From Treponema porcinum (GTDB lineage Bacteria; Spirochaetota; Spirochaetia; Treponematales; Treponemataceae), in NCBI RefSeq assembly GCF_900167145.1, contig NZ_FUWG01000004.1, forward strand, positions 109,867 through 173,866: a DNA stretch of 64,000 bases, in the 5' to 3' direction. Below are positions 27,110 to 37,300 of this stretch, one piece after another. Under the pieces are notes generated by a model. The model made no database searches. It was not told the DNA's origin and saw only the letters and a list, made by a program, of their open reading frames with translations. Position numbers and translations under genes: made by a program. Positions within the stretch are counted from its first letter, which is position 1. Every line of letters begins with the position of its first letter.

Positions 27110-27892
27110 ATGCCAAGAAAGAAGCAAAGCATACTTTCAATAGAGGAACATAAAACTCCTGTAGATGTAGTAGTACGAGACAGTAATCTTCCTTCACCAG
27201 ATGGAAAAGTACATCAATACGGTTCTATTGTGCACAGCAAGGCAACAGTACGCTCAATTCTTGCTGAAATGGAACGGAATTCTCAAGCCTTTGTAAGCAA
27301 GGAAACTATGTTTTACATAGCAGAAGAACTTAGCCGGCGTATGATGGAAAAATTCAAGAGGGGCTATTCTGTGGAACTTTTGGACTTTGGTACGATTTTT
27401 CCTACCATTAAGGGGAGCATATCTGAAACCGATACGCCAGGAAAGATAAAAAAGCAGTTTGACGTAGGCTTTACACCGTCAGACAATGCCCGGGATGCAC
27501 TCAAGAATCTTACTGTCCGCAAGGTACGTCGTCCGCAACTCCAGCACTGTATTTATTATATAGAAAATATGTTTAAACCAGAAGAAAAGAATCTCTTGCA
27601 GTCAGCCTGTATGGCAAGAATAATCGGAAAAGCGATAAAACTAGGCGGAGAAAAAAGCGGAATTTATGCTGCAGCTGTAGGGGAAAACTGGAACGGAAAA
27701 CTCCCCGTCCGCGAAAACTGGATTAAAATGAAACATATAACTCAGAACAAGCCTTCGGCACTGGAATTTTATGTAGAAGACCTTTCACCGGACTTTTACG
27801 TATTCGTTGTGGAAACGTCTTTAAGCGCAGGAGGCAAGGAATTAAAAAACAGTGTCATCATGCAGACTGGTGCAGTGCTGGTAAAAGAGTGA
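27110..27892 (+). CDS. HU-like DNA-binding protein with C-terminal extension
   Basis: 260 residues. Residues ~35-120 resemble the HU/IHF fold in the divergent bacterial form ('SIVHSKATVRSILAEMERN', 'MFYIAEELSRRMMEKFKRG', 'VELLDFGTIFPTIKGSI'). Residues ~135-255 form a second domain with 'PVRENWIKMKHITQNKPSALEF', like the DUF4469-type domain found after HU in Bacteroidetes and Treponema. TTGGAGAGC gives a good ribosome site and TATAAT lies at about 27045. Preceded by 700 nt of repeats. A role in nucleoid binding is likely; the extra domain's job is unknown. Confidence 0.75.
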   Translation: MPRKKQSILSIEEHKTPVDVVVRDSNLPSPDGKVHQYGSIVHSKATVRSILAEMERNSQAFVSKETMFYIAEELSRRMMEKFKRGYSVELLDFGTIFPTIKGSISETDTPGKIKKQFDVGFTPSDNARDALKNLTVRKVRRPQLQHCIYYIENMFKPEEKNLLQSACMARIIGKAIKLGGEKSGIYAAAVGENWNGKLPVRENWIKMKHITQNKPSALEFYVEDLSPDFYVFVVETSLSAGGKELKNSVIMQTGAVLVKE

Positions 27893-28075
27893 ACGCGGAC
27901 TTCATAAAAAGATAAATCATATCCAGATATTCATCACTTTAGGAATCGGGCTTTTTATGGTATTTATGTCCGGCTTTCCTGCACAGCTTTACTTCTTATT
28001 GATTTTATGCCGAAACACCGTTAGAATTGTACAATCAAATAGCGTTGATTTTATAAGATACTGCCGGGTGGGAAA

Positions 28076-29983
28076 ATGGCTTACGTAAAAAATCTTTTTG
28101 ACTCTAATTTCATTCAATATGCAAGTTATGTTATTCGGGATCGTGCAATTCCTGAAATTATAGACGGACTGAAACCTGTTCAGCGGCGCATTCTGCATAC
28201 TCTTCTTGAAAAGGACGACGGACGGCTTACAAAAGTTGCAAAAGTCTGCGGTGATGTTGCAACGTATCACCCTCACGGAGATGCTTCCATTTACACGGCG
28301 CTTGTAAACCTTGCAAATAAGGAAATTTTCATAGACAAGCAGGGAAACTATGGAAATATGTATACCGGCGACGGTCCTGCTGCTCCCCGATACATTGAAT
28401 GCCGTCTTCGCCCTGTAACGCGCGACATTCTCTACAATCCTAAAATTACGCAGTATGTTCCAAGCTATGACGGCCGTGCAAAAGAGCCGGTCTGTTTCCG
28501 TGCAAAACTGCCGCTTGTTCTTATAATGGGTGCAGAAGGCATTGCCGTAGGTATGAGTACTCAGATTTTGAGTCATAACGTACACGAAGTAATCGAAGCG
28601 GAAAAAAAGTGCCTTCGCGGAGAACCGTTCCAACTGTTCCCGGATTTTCAGACCGGCGGACTGATTGACTGCAGCGAATATAAGGACGGACTTGGAAAAA
28701 TCGTTACGCGTGCCCGAATGGACACCAGTGACGAAAAGCGCATTGTCATTACGGAACTTCCTTACGGCTGTACGACAGAATCATTGATGGATTCCATAGA
28801 AAAAGCCGCTCGTACCGGCAAGGTAAAAATTGCTTCCATAAACGACTTTACATCTGCAACGGTAAATGTTGAAATAAAACTTCCGCGCGGCGTATATGTA
28901 AAGGACGTAGTTGATTCCCTTTACGCTTTCACTGACTGCGAAAAAACAGTTTACTGCAATCTGCTTGTCATCAAGGATAATATGCCGGTTCAGATGACTG
29001 TTACAGAAGTGATTGAATATCATTCCAAACAGCTTCTGGGAATACTTAAGGAAGAACTTGAGGTGGAACGCGCAGAACTTATGGAAAAACTCCATCTCCG
29101 CACTCTTGAACGCATTTTTATTGAGGAACGCATTTATAAATCAATCGAGCAGATGAAGACGGAAGAAGCTGTAAACAAGGCTGTGAAAGACGGTTTTGTT
29201 CCGTTCCGTGCCGAAATTCTGCGCGATATTACGAACGATGACATTGACCATCTTCTTAAAATTCCTATCCGCAGAATTTCCCTGTATGATATGAATAAAA
29301 ACCGCAAGGAAGTTCAGGCGATAAATGCGCGGCTTAAGGAAATTTCACACCTTTTAAAGCATCTTGTTGATTATGCTATCACCTGTCTTGACGGAATAGA
29401 AGCAAAACTTAATCCTGCAACGATAAAACGCCGCACGGAACTTACGAACATCAGGACTGTTGACGTAAAAACTGTAGTAAAGCGCGATACTTCGCTTAAA
29501 TATGACGAAAAAAACGGCTATCTTGGAACTGCCGTAAGCGGCGGTACGGAACTTTTAAAAATTACTCCGTTCGACAGAATTCTGTATGTGCGGAAAAGCG
29601 GAATTTACACCGTTACAGAAGCGCCTTCAAAAGTGTTCGTCGGACCGGAAATGCGATGGTGCGGTTTTGCCGATAAGGAATCCCTTTCAAAAGTTCTGTT
29701 TACTATTCTTTACCGCGATCCGCAGACTCAGTATGTGTATATAAAACGCTGCAAAATCAACGCGTATATTATGAACCGTGATTATTTCTTTGCGCCAGAC
29801 GGTATGGAAGTCCTGCATATTGATACGCGGAAGAATTTTTCGTTTGCGCTTAATTATGTGCCTAAGCCGCGCGTAAAGATTTTAAAGGAATCTTTCAAGG
29901 CGCAGGACTATATGGAAAAAGGACTTAAGGCTCTTGGAACGCGTATTGTTTCAAAGGAAGTGCAGTCTGTAACGGTGGAATAG
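28076..29983 (+). CDS. DNA topoisomerase IV / gyrase A-type subunit, short form
   Basis: Type IIA DNA-cleaving subunit. 'IIDGLKPVQRRILHTLLEKD', 'YHPHGDASIYTALVNLA' and the catalytic Tyr in 'GPAAPRYIECRL' are clear. Only 635 residues: after the winged-helix/tower/coiled-coil core the sequence stops about where the C-terminal beta-pinwheel would begin, though residues ~480-600 may hold a reduced tail domain ('YVRKSGIYTVTEAPSKVFVG'). No ATPase subunit gene is next to it in this window (an HU-like gene is upstream). ParC is more likely than GyrA because gyrases need the pinwheel for wrapping (inference). Confidence 0.85.
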   Translation: MAYVKNLFDSNFIQYASYVIRDRAIPEIIDGLKPVQRRILHTLLEKDDGRLTKVAKVCGDVATYHPHGDASIYTALVNLANKEIFIDKQGNYGNMYTGDGPAAPRYIECRLRPVTRDILYNPKITQYVPSYDGRAKEPVCFRAKLPLVLIMGAEGIAVGMSTQILSHNVHEVIEAEKKCLRGEPFQLFPDFQTGGLIDCSEYKDGLGKIVTRARMDTSDEKRIVITELPYGCTTESLMDSIEKAARTGKVKIASINDFTSATVNVEIKLPRGVYVKDVVDSLYAFTDCEKTVYCNLLVIKDNMPVQMTVTEVIEYHSKQLLGILKEELEVERAELMEKLHLRTLERIFIEERIYKSIEQMKTEEAVNKAVKDGFVPFRAEILRDITNDDIDHLLKIPIRRISLYDMNKNRKEVQAINARLKEISHLLKHLVDYAITCLDGIEAKLNPATIKRRTELTNIRTVDVKTVVKRDTSLKYDEKNGYLGTAVSGGTELLKITPFDRILYVRKSGIYTVTEAPSKVFVGPEMRWCGFADKESLSKVLFTILYRDPQTQYVYIKRCKINAYIMNRDYFFAPDGMEVLHIDTRKNFSFALNYVPKPRVKILKESFKAQDYMEKGLKALGTRIVSKEVQSVTVE

Positions 29984-30005
29984 AATAGTTTTTCCGGCGT
30001 TTTCT

Positions 30006-30458
30006 CTATCTGCTGTATTTCTTAATTTCTTTCTGACACAGCTGGTCGCAGATTTCGTTGTATTCTACTCCTGAATGGCCTTTTACCCAGTTCCAGCTTA
30101 CGTCAAGAGAACCGTTAAGTTCGTCAAGCAGCTGCCACAAGTCCTGGTTTTTTACTGGCTTTTTGTCTGCGGTTTTCCAGCCTTTTGCTTTCCAGCTTTT
30201 TATCCATACGGTGATGCCGTTTTTTACGTACTGGCTGTCTATGTGAACGGAGATTTTTCTTCCGGCAAAAGACGGCGTGTTTTTTATTATGGAAAGCGCA
30301 GAAATGGCTGCCGTGAGTTCCATCCGGTTATTCGTGGTGTGCGCATCGCCTCCAGAAAGCTGCTTTGCAATTCCGTCTGCAATGACAACAACTCCCCACC
30401 CGCCCGGTCCGGGATTTCCGGAACAGCCGCCGTCTGTGTAAATCGTAATTTCGTCCAT
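30006..30458 (-). CDS. rnhA: Ribonuclease HI
   Basis: Cleaves RNA in RNA-DNA hybrids. 150 residues, standard length. Catalytic Asp in 'IYTDGGCSGNPGPGGWGVV', Glu in 'TTNNRMELTAAISAL', Asp in 'VHIDSQYVKNGI', and the His/Asp end 'WVKGHSGVEYNEICDQL'. Lies 26 nt downstream of the SIMPL-domain gene and is probably co-transcribed with it. Confidence 0.96.
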   Translation of the reverse strand: MDEITIYTDGGCSGNPGPGGWGVVVIADGIAKQLSGGDAHTTNNRMELTAAISALSIIKNTPSFAGRKISVHIDSQYVKNGITVWIKSWKAKGWKTADKKPVKNQDLWQLLDELNGSLDVSWNWVKGHSGVEYNEICDQLCQKEIKKYSR

Positions 30459-30484
30459 TTCTGCGTGCCTACTGATTTTTTTGT

Positions 30485-31174
30485 TTATTTTAAAAGATAT
30501 TCAACTGTTGTTACTACACGAACCTTTTTCTTTTCTTCAAGACCTGCTGCCGCATTGTCTATGCTGAAAAGACCTTGCGTTGCATTCTTTATTTTTCCGA
30601 CTTTACTGCCTGAATCACGCGCAAACTGTTCTGCTGCAAGACGGGCGTTTTTTGTTGCTTCTGCAATCATTTCCGGCTTTATATCGTTAAGACCGGTGAA
30701 TTCAAAGTTCATCATTCCATCGTAATCCTGGTTGATTGTAATTCCGTTTCCTGCAAGGGTTAGGGAATCTTTGTTTGCGTTTTTTACGGCTTCTATTTTA
30801 CCAGAACGTACCATTATAATTACTTTTCCGATGTATTTGTATGAAATCCGGTCTTTGTCAATGTACGGATTTACTGAATTGTCAGTGATTTTCGGTGCCT
30901 GAATCGTAAAGTCTTCGTCAGAAAGACCATATTCTTTTAAGAAACTTACGGCTATGTCTGTTTTGTTTATGATGTCGCTCTGAAGAGTCTTAAGGTCATT
31001 GTTTCCTACTGTAAATGAAAGCGGCCATACTACAATATCCGCCGCTACTTCACGTTCTGAAAGTCCGCGTACAGTTACAGACCTGTCGTTTCTTCCGATT
31101 TTTCCCATTCCGCAGGAAAGAATTGCCGCTGCAATGATGACGGCAAGCGCAGTAGAAAATTTGTTCAAAGTCAT
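30485..31174 (-). CDS. SIMPL-domain lipoprotein
   Basis: 229 residues. N-terminus 'FSTALAVIIAAAILSCG' is a spirochaete-style lipoprotein signal. The rest is a SIMPL/DUF541 (YggE-like) domain: 'VTVRGLSEREVAADIVVWPL', 'YKYIGKVIIMVRSGKIEAV' and 'ATKNARLAAEQFARDSGSKV'. Family members form envelope oligomers with poorly known function, some linked to stress. First gene of a pair with rnhA; diverges from addB. Confidence 0.85.
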   Translation of the reverse strand: MTLNKFSTALAVIIAAAILSCGMGKIGRNDRSVTVRGLSEREVAADIVVWPLSFTVGNNDLKTLQSDIINKTDIAVSFLKEYGLSDEDFTIQAPKITDNSVNPYIDKDRISYKYIGKVIIMVRSGKIEAVKNANKDSLTLAGNGITINQDYDGMMNFEFTGLNDIKPEMIAEATKNARLAAEQFARDSGSKVGKIKNATQGLFSIDNAAAGLEEKKKVRVVTTVEYLLK

Positions 31175-31490
31175 ATCTATACTCCTGTAATAAAAGTTTG
31201 CAACGCAAATTTTAGGTAATATAAAAAAATTTTTATCTTTAGATTTAATATATAAAATAATAATGAGAAGTTCTATAGAAATATGCGTTCCGTGAGAATT
31301 CCGGCTGTTCAGTAATAAAACATTTCTGAATAAAGAAAATCATATATTTATTATTTTATTGACAGTATGGAACTTCAAAAATATATGGGTGAAGGCTTTA
31401 GGATTCCCATATAAAAAACATTACCAGTCCAAAGAAACCGGCGACATTATTATTTACAAGTTACCTTTCCTCTGTACACGCAAAGCTTTT

Positions 31491-31519
31491 TTGCAAGAAC
31501 TGGCGTTATCTGATAGAAT
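31491..31519 (+). promoter_or_regulatory. addB promoter
   Basis: TTGCAA, 17-nt spacer, TAGAAT. It precedes AGGGG at 31538 and the GTG at 31551, and so argues for that start. Confidence 0.55.
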
Positions 31520-31550
31520 AAATTATTCTTTTCAGGCAGGGGACGGTAAG

Positions 31551-34367
31551 GTGATTTCTGAAAATATCATTGAAAAAACGCTGAAGGAAAACATACGCAA
31601 TCCTGATGCATATTTTGTTTTTGCAACGCAGACTGCGGCGGATTTATGGGCAGACAGGATTACGGAAACGAGCGAAGTACACGCCGTTGCAACGGAACGG
31701 TTCATCGCGTGGGATACGTTCAAGGGAGAATCAATCAGAAGCCGGCATCAGGACAAAAAAGCTGTTCCGTCGGCAATGCGCGCCATTTTTACATCACAGC
31801 TTATCGCGGAAAACGCCGCTGCACCGTTCCTCAAAAGCTGCATCGCGCCTGAATACGCAAAAACTGCCTCCGGTTTTGCAGACTGGATAAGCAGCTTTCT
31901 TCCGGGACTTTCTTTATGGAAAAAATATTTTGACCTTAGTAAAAGCGCCCCGGACAGCGAGGACAAAGACCTTCTTGTAATCTACGAAAAATACCGCGCG
32001 TTCCTTGAAAAGCACAGTCTGTTCGACCCGGCGTGGGAAACTCCGCCGTTCAGCGCAGACGGAAAGCATTATTTTATTTTCTTCCCGGAAATTCTTTCTG
32101 ACTATGCGGAATACAAAAAAATCCTTGAGGACGCAAAATCTGATATAACGGTAATTCACCTTCCTGAAAAGGACGGTTCGCCTTCTCCGTCAGTTGATTT
32201 TTTCCCGAACGCGCGGACTGAAATCCGGAACATTGCGCTCCGCCTGCGTTCCCTTCACGACAACAGTAAAATTGGCTGGCAGAACATTGCCGTTCATGTT
32301 CCAGATATGGAAAGTTACGGCGCATACATTGACAGGGAACTTGAACTGTTCCAGATTCCGCACGTTATGCGCTCGGCAAAAGCGCTTTCTGCAACAGGCG
32401 CAGGCAATTTCTTTTCTCAGGCGAAGCAGTGCGTTTCTGACGGATTCAGTTTTTCTTCCGTAAAAAAACTGCTTTTGAACACGGAACTTCCCTGGAAAGA
32501 CGGTGAAAGCATCCGCCAGCTTATCTCATTCGGAAAAGCAAACAACTGTATATGCAGTTTTTCTTACGACGGAAAAAATATTGACGTGTGGAACGAATCG
32601 TTAAGGCGGAACAGCAGCGAAAAGCGCGCCGAAGACTTCTACGTTTCCCTGCATGAAAAACTTACAAGGCTCACAGGCGCACAGACTTTTTCAGAAATCC
32701 GCGAGCGCTATTTTGACTTCCGCGAAACGTTTTTCGATATGGAAAACTGCCCTGAAAAATCAGACAGGATTATCAGCCGCTGCATCTCCGAACTAAGCGC
32801 ACTCATCGACCTTGAACAGGAATTTCCTGACTGCCGTGCGCCTGACTGCTTCTCCTTCTTCACGAAGTATCTTGACGGAAAAGCCTACCTTGCCCAGACG
32901 GAAGAGCGCGGCGTACAGATTTTGCCGTATAAAATGGGTGCGTGCGCTCCGTTTGCCTGCCACATTATTGCAGACGCAAGCCAGAGCGCGCTTTCCGTTG
33001 TATACAAGGAACTTTCATTTTTGCGCGACGACAAGCGGAAACGAATTCTGAACCGCGAGGACGCAAACGTTACGGAGGATTTCCTGCGCCTGTACGCGAT
33101 GAATTCGTATTCCCAGCCTGTTTACTGCACGGCAAGCGCAAAAACGTTCACCGGATATGCACAGGCATCAAGTTATTTAATAGAAAACAACCGCACAAAA
33201 GAAAGCGCGGAGGAACTTCATGCCGGAGATTTTTATTTTGCAGAAAAAAAATGGTTCGCCGGCGGAGTAGACAGCAAAAACAGTCCGTTCCCGGAAAAAA
33301 TCAGCATAAGCCAGAAAAAAAGTGAGGCACGCTGGGAAGAATGTCAGGATAAAGGGAATGAAAGCAGAAATTCCGGCGGGACAGCCGTTCTTTCCCAAAA
33401 AATACAGAAAATCCACTTCACCGAAAGCGGAAAAATCCGCATTTCCGAAACAAACCTTAAACGGTTCTACCAATGCCCGCGCTTCTGGCTTCAGAAAACT
33501 GTTTCTGGACTTGAACAGCAGAACAACGAAGCGGAACTTATGGACTATTTTGCGATGGGAAACCTGTATCACAAAATTCTTGAACTTTACTGCACGGAAC
33601 TGAAAAAGAAAAATCTTCCAGTTCACTATGAAGCAGAAAAAAATGCACTGAACGACAACTACAGGCAAATTCTTCTGCAAAGCATAGACAATGCCATTCA
33701 GATTGAAAAAAACAGTTTTCTTGCAAAAGAACTTCTGAAGACGACAAAAACGGCTCTTTCCGCCGAAATTGAAAAAACGGTCATTAAGTTTTCGCAGATT
33801 TTTGAAGGCTGCATCGTTTACGAAATGGAAAAAGAATGTTTCTATGAAATTCCGGGCAAAAATTACGTCTGTACGGGAAGAATAGACTGCCTTCTGTACG
33901 ACGACTCTGCCGCGGAGTTTATTCTTGTTGACTTCAAGACATCATCCGTTCCGCAGCCGCTTTACTACGGAAATCCGCACGAACCGGAAGAAAACGAAGA
34001 ATTTGAACTGCCAGATTTTCAGATGCCGATGTATCTTTATCTTCTAGAAAACCAAAATCCGCCTGTAGAAGCGGAAAACTGCGGATTTTTCAGCGTAAAA
34101 GCCGGAGAATGTACGCCAGTTACCGGAAAAACGCTTTTTGAACGCGTAAATGCCGTCTCAAAAAAGAAAAATCCGCCGGAATCAGTTACGAAAGAACAGT
34201 TTGCGCCCACAATGCAGAAATTCAAGGAATGTATGGAACTGTATGCGCAAAAAATTACAGAAACGGATTTTTCCGTAACAAATGAAAATCAGGACTTCAA
34301 CACGTGCAACAGATGCGACTTCCGCGCCGTGTGCCGCAGGGTATTCAACATAAGCAGGCAGGACTAA
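31551..34367 (+). CDS. addB: AddB-like nuclease/helicase subunit
   Basis: Partner of AddA in double-strand-break end processing. The frame is open from TTG at 31359, but I place the start at GTG 31551 (938 residues) because a strong AGGGG site lies 8 nt upstream and a promoter sits at 31491-31519. No Walker A is visible at the N-terminus, unlike Firmicutes AddB. The C-terminal ~280 residues are a RecB-type nuclease: 'GRIDCLLYDDSAAEFILVDF' with catalytic Asp and Lys in 'DFKTSS'. Fe-S cysteines are present: 'FYQCPRFWL' plus 'TCNRCDFRAVC' (C-x2-C-x5-C). One base separates it from addA. Confidence 0.8.
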   Translation: MISENIIEKTLKENIRNPDAYFVFATQTAADLWADRITETSEVHAVATERFIAWDTFKGESIRSRHQDKKAVPSAMRAIFTSQLIAENAAAPFLKSCIAPEYAKTASGFADWISSFLPGLSLWKKYFDLSKSAPDSEDKDLLVIYEKYRAFLEKHSLFDPAWETPPFSADGKHYFIFFPEILSDYAEYKKILEDAKSDITVIHLPEKDGSPSPSVDFFPNARTEIRNIALRLRSLHDNSKIGWQNIAVHVPDMESYGAYIDRELELFQIPHVMRSAKALSATGAGNFFSQAKQCVSDGFSFSSVKKLLLNTELPWKDGESIRQLISFGKANNCICSFSYDGKNIDVWNESLRRNSSEKRAEDFYVSLHEKLTRLTGAQTFSEIRERYFDFRETFFDMENCPEKSDRIISRCISELSALIDLEQEFPDCRAPDCFSFFTKYLDGKAYLAQTEERGVQILPYKMGACAPFACHIIADASQSALSVVYKELSFLRDDKRKRILNREDANVTEDFLRLYAMNSYSQPVYCTASAKTFTGYAQASSYLIENNRTKESAEELHAGDFYFAEKKWFAGGVDSKNSPFPEKISISQKKSEARWEECQDKGNESRNSGGTAVLSQKIQKIHFTESGKIRISETNLKRFYQCPRFWLQKTVSGLEQQNNEAELMDYFAMGNLYHKILELYCTELKKKNLPVHYEAEKNALNDNYRQILLQSIDNAIQIEKNSFLAKELLKTTKTALSAEIEKTVIKFSQIFEGCIVYEMEKECFYEIPGKNYVCTGRIDCLLYDDSAAEFILVDFKTSSVPQPLYYGNPHEPEENEEFELPDFQMPMYLYLLENQNPPVEAENCGFFSVKAGECTPVTGKTLFERVNAVSKKKNPPESVTKEQFAPTMQKFKECMELYAQKITETDFSVTNENQDFNTCNRCDFRAVCRRVFNISRQD

Positions 34368-34368
34368 T

Positions 34369-37300
34369 ATGAAAGACGAGATGAATAAGGCCCAGTCCGG
34401 GGAACGGACGTTCGACGAAAACCAGAAAAAGGCAATCACCGTAAGCCGTAACGCAGTTGTAAGCGCAGGTGCAGGTTCGGGAAAAACAACTGTTCTTGCA
34501 GAGCGTTTTTCCTATCTTGTTACGGAAAAGCACTATAACGCAGACCAGATTCTTACGCTCACGTTTACAAAAAAGGCGACAGTCGAAATGTCGGACAGAA
34601 TTTATAAAGTCCTTAAGAAAAAAGCACCTGAACAGGCTGCACAGTTTTTTAAGTCAAACATAAAGACCCTTGACAGTTACTGTAACTCCGTAGCAAAAAC
34701 AGGCGCCCACCTGTACGGCATTTCCCCAGATTTTACGCAGGACGACGAAACAATCAGCGAACAGGTTTACAATATGGCTCTTCCGTTCATTCTGGAACAC
34801 CGCGATAATTTTGCAGTAAAAACGCTTGTAAAGACAGACAGCTTTGATAAAATCGCCAAAGAACTTTTTGTTCAGCCGGTTCTTGAAAATTCCACCATAT
34901 CATCGCCTGTTGATTTTGACGCGTGCATACAAAAACAGCACGAAGAAATACTGTGCGCCTGGAAAAAAAATGCCGCTCACGCAGATAAAACCGTAAACGC
35001 ACTTTTAAACAGTTTCAATCAGTTTGACGGAAACAGGGATACGCAGACATACAGAACGCTTTACGCTGCTCTTGGAAAACCAGAAGCTTTTCCAGAAGTT
35101 CCTTTACTTTCTGCCGAAGACATTCAGAAATCTGACTCTGCAAAAATAGAAAGGTATGCGCTTTTCATAAACAGGCTTGAAAAACTTCCACTTCCGCGCG
35201 GAAAGGGCGTTGAAGAAATCAAGGACTGCCTGAACGAACTTCGTGTCGTTTCTCCGGTACTCATATCGCTTGTAAATTACGTAAGCGGCTTTTACATTAC
35301 AAAAGAGCTCATTCCCCTGCTTCAGGAATTTCAGGAAAAAGTAAACGGATTGAAGCGCGCAACCGGAGTCCTTACTTTCCGCGACGTTTCCAGCCTTGCG
35401 CTGTGCATTCTGCGCGATCACCCGGATTTGCGCAAAATCGAAAAAGAAAAATACAAGGCGATTATGATTGACGAATTTCAGGACAACAATGCCATTCAGC
35501 GCGATATGCTGTTTCTTCTGGCAGAACGTCCTGAGCGGATGGAAACAGGCGTTCCGTCCGTAGAAGAACTTTGCCCGGACAAACTGTTTTTTGTAGGCGA
35601 CGAAAAGCAGAGCATTTACAAATTCCGCGGCGCAGATGTTTCAGTGTTCCGCGCCCTTTCAAATGATTTTTCAGACGGAAACCTCTCGATGGCAACAAAT
35701 TACCGCTCCCATCAATCGCTGATTGCCGCGTTCAATACGATTTTCGGAGGATGCGCGTTTCCGCCGGAACACGGGAAAAATGCGGCGCGCAGTGGAGAAC
35801 AGGCGGAAGGAACGGAGAAGCAGCCTGCCGTATTCTACACAACGAAGGACGTTTCTGAAGGAAGACCTGTTCCCGAATATGAAGCCGTATACAGTGAAGT
35901 TACGCTTTCTAAAAGCGCGCAGGAAGAGGCAGAAACGCTGGGTATGGCAGAAAAACTGTACACGCCTCATATCCATCTTGCCCTGTACGATAAAAATCAG
36001 GAAGCATCGGACGGCTTTTTAACAGAAGAAGAAGCGGAAGCAAAATGGACGGCGGAAAAAATCCACCAGCTGATTACGGAAGGCGCAGACGGCGGAAAAC
36101 CGGTAAAACCCGGCGACATTGCAATCCTTCTTAAAAGCTATTCACTTCAGCCGATGTACGAGAGAATGCTTTTAAACCACGGAATTCCGTACAATACAGA
36201 AACTGTAACCGGCTTTTTCTCCGACGGTCCGGTGAACGACATTTTTGCGTTCCTGAGACTTTGCGTATACGAGGAAGACTCGCTTTCCTACGCGCAGATA
36301 CTGCGTTCGCCTATGGTAAACCTTTCTTCCGAAGAAACAAATGCAATCATTACCCTTTCACTTCCGCCTTTTTCGGACGACAGCGCCGTTCAGTCTGTTC
36401 TTGAGGAAGAGGCATTCAACCGCTATCTGCGCGCCGGCATTTTTTTCAACGAATTAAAATCATTTTCCCGTAACGAGCCGCTTACAAAAACAGTTACGAA
36501 ACTCTGGTACGAAAGCGGCTACTGCTACGAAACAATGTGGAATCAGACAGTTTCAATGTACGGCAAAATGTACGACCTGATTTTTGAACTTGCCCGACAG
36601 TCAGAAGAGCAGAATATGAGCCTTGCTTCATTTGTAGACAGCGTACGCACCTATCAAAATCAGGCAGAAAAACTTGAAGGGATGGACATTCCGCTTGAGC
36701 AGGCGGACGGCGTTCACATTCTTTCTATTCACAAGAGCAAAGGACTTGAATATCCTGTAGTCTTTATCTGCGCAACGCACAAAGGTTCTATGCGCGACAG
36801 GAACGCGAACGCCGTCTATTCTAGCAAAGAATACGGAATTACCGTAAATACGCCGCCGTCTGCGGCTTTCCCGGATTCAAAATCAAACTATTTTTACCAG
36901 AAAACCGCAGACCTTGAAAAAGCCCGGCGTTATGCGGAACTGCGCCGCCTTGTGTACGTTGCGCTTACCCGCGCAAAAGACCAGCTTTACATTACAAACG
37001 GCAAATACTCATATACGGAAAATGCGACGGAAAAATATTCGCCCGGCGGAAACGGCGCGCTTGAGTCAATCTACAATGTCCTTGAACCAGTAATAAATTT
37101 CTACCTTTCAGAAGAATACAAAGGCGCAAAACCGTTCTCCGTGGAATACATTCCGCCTATGGAACGCACTTTTGAAAGCACTGCGCAAAAACGGAAGAAC
37201 TCCGGCGCGGAAAAACAAAAGCTTATTGCCGAACTGAATGCAAACGGCACTTACAAAAATGCAGAAACAGTTGAAAAAGACGATGTTCCGCGCCTCTACC

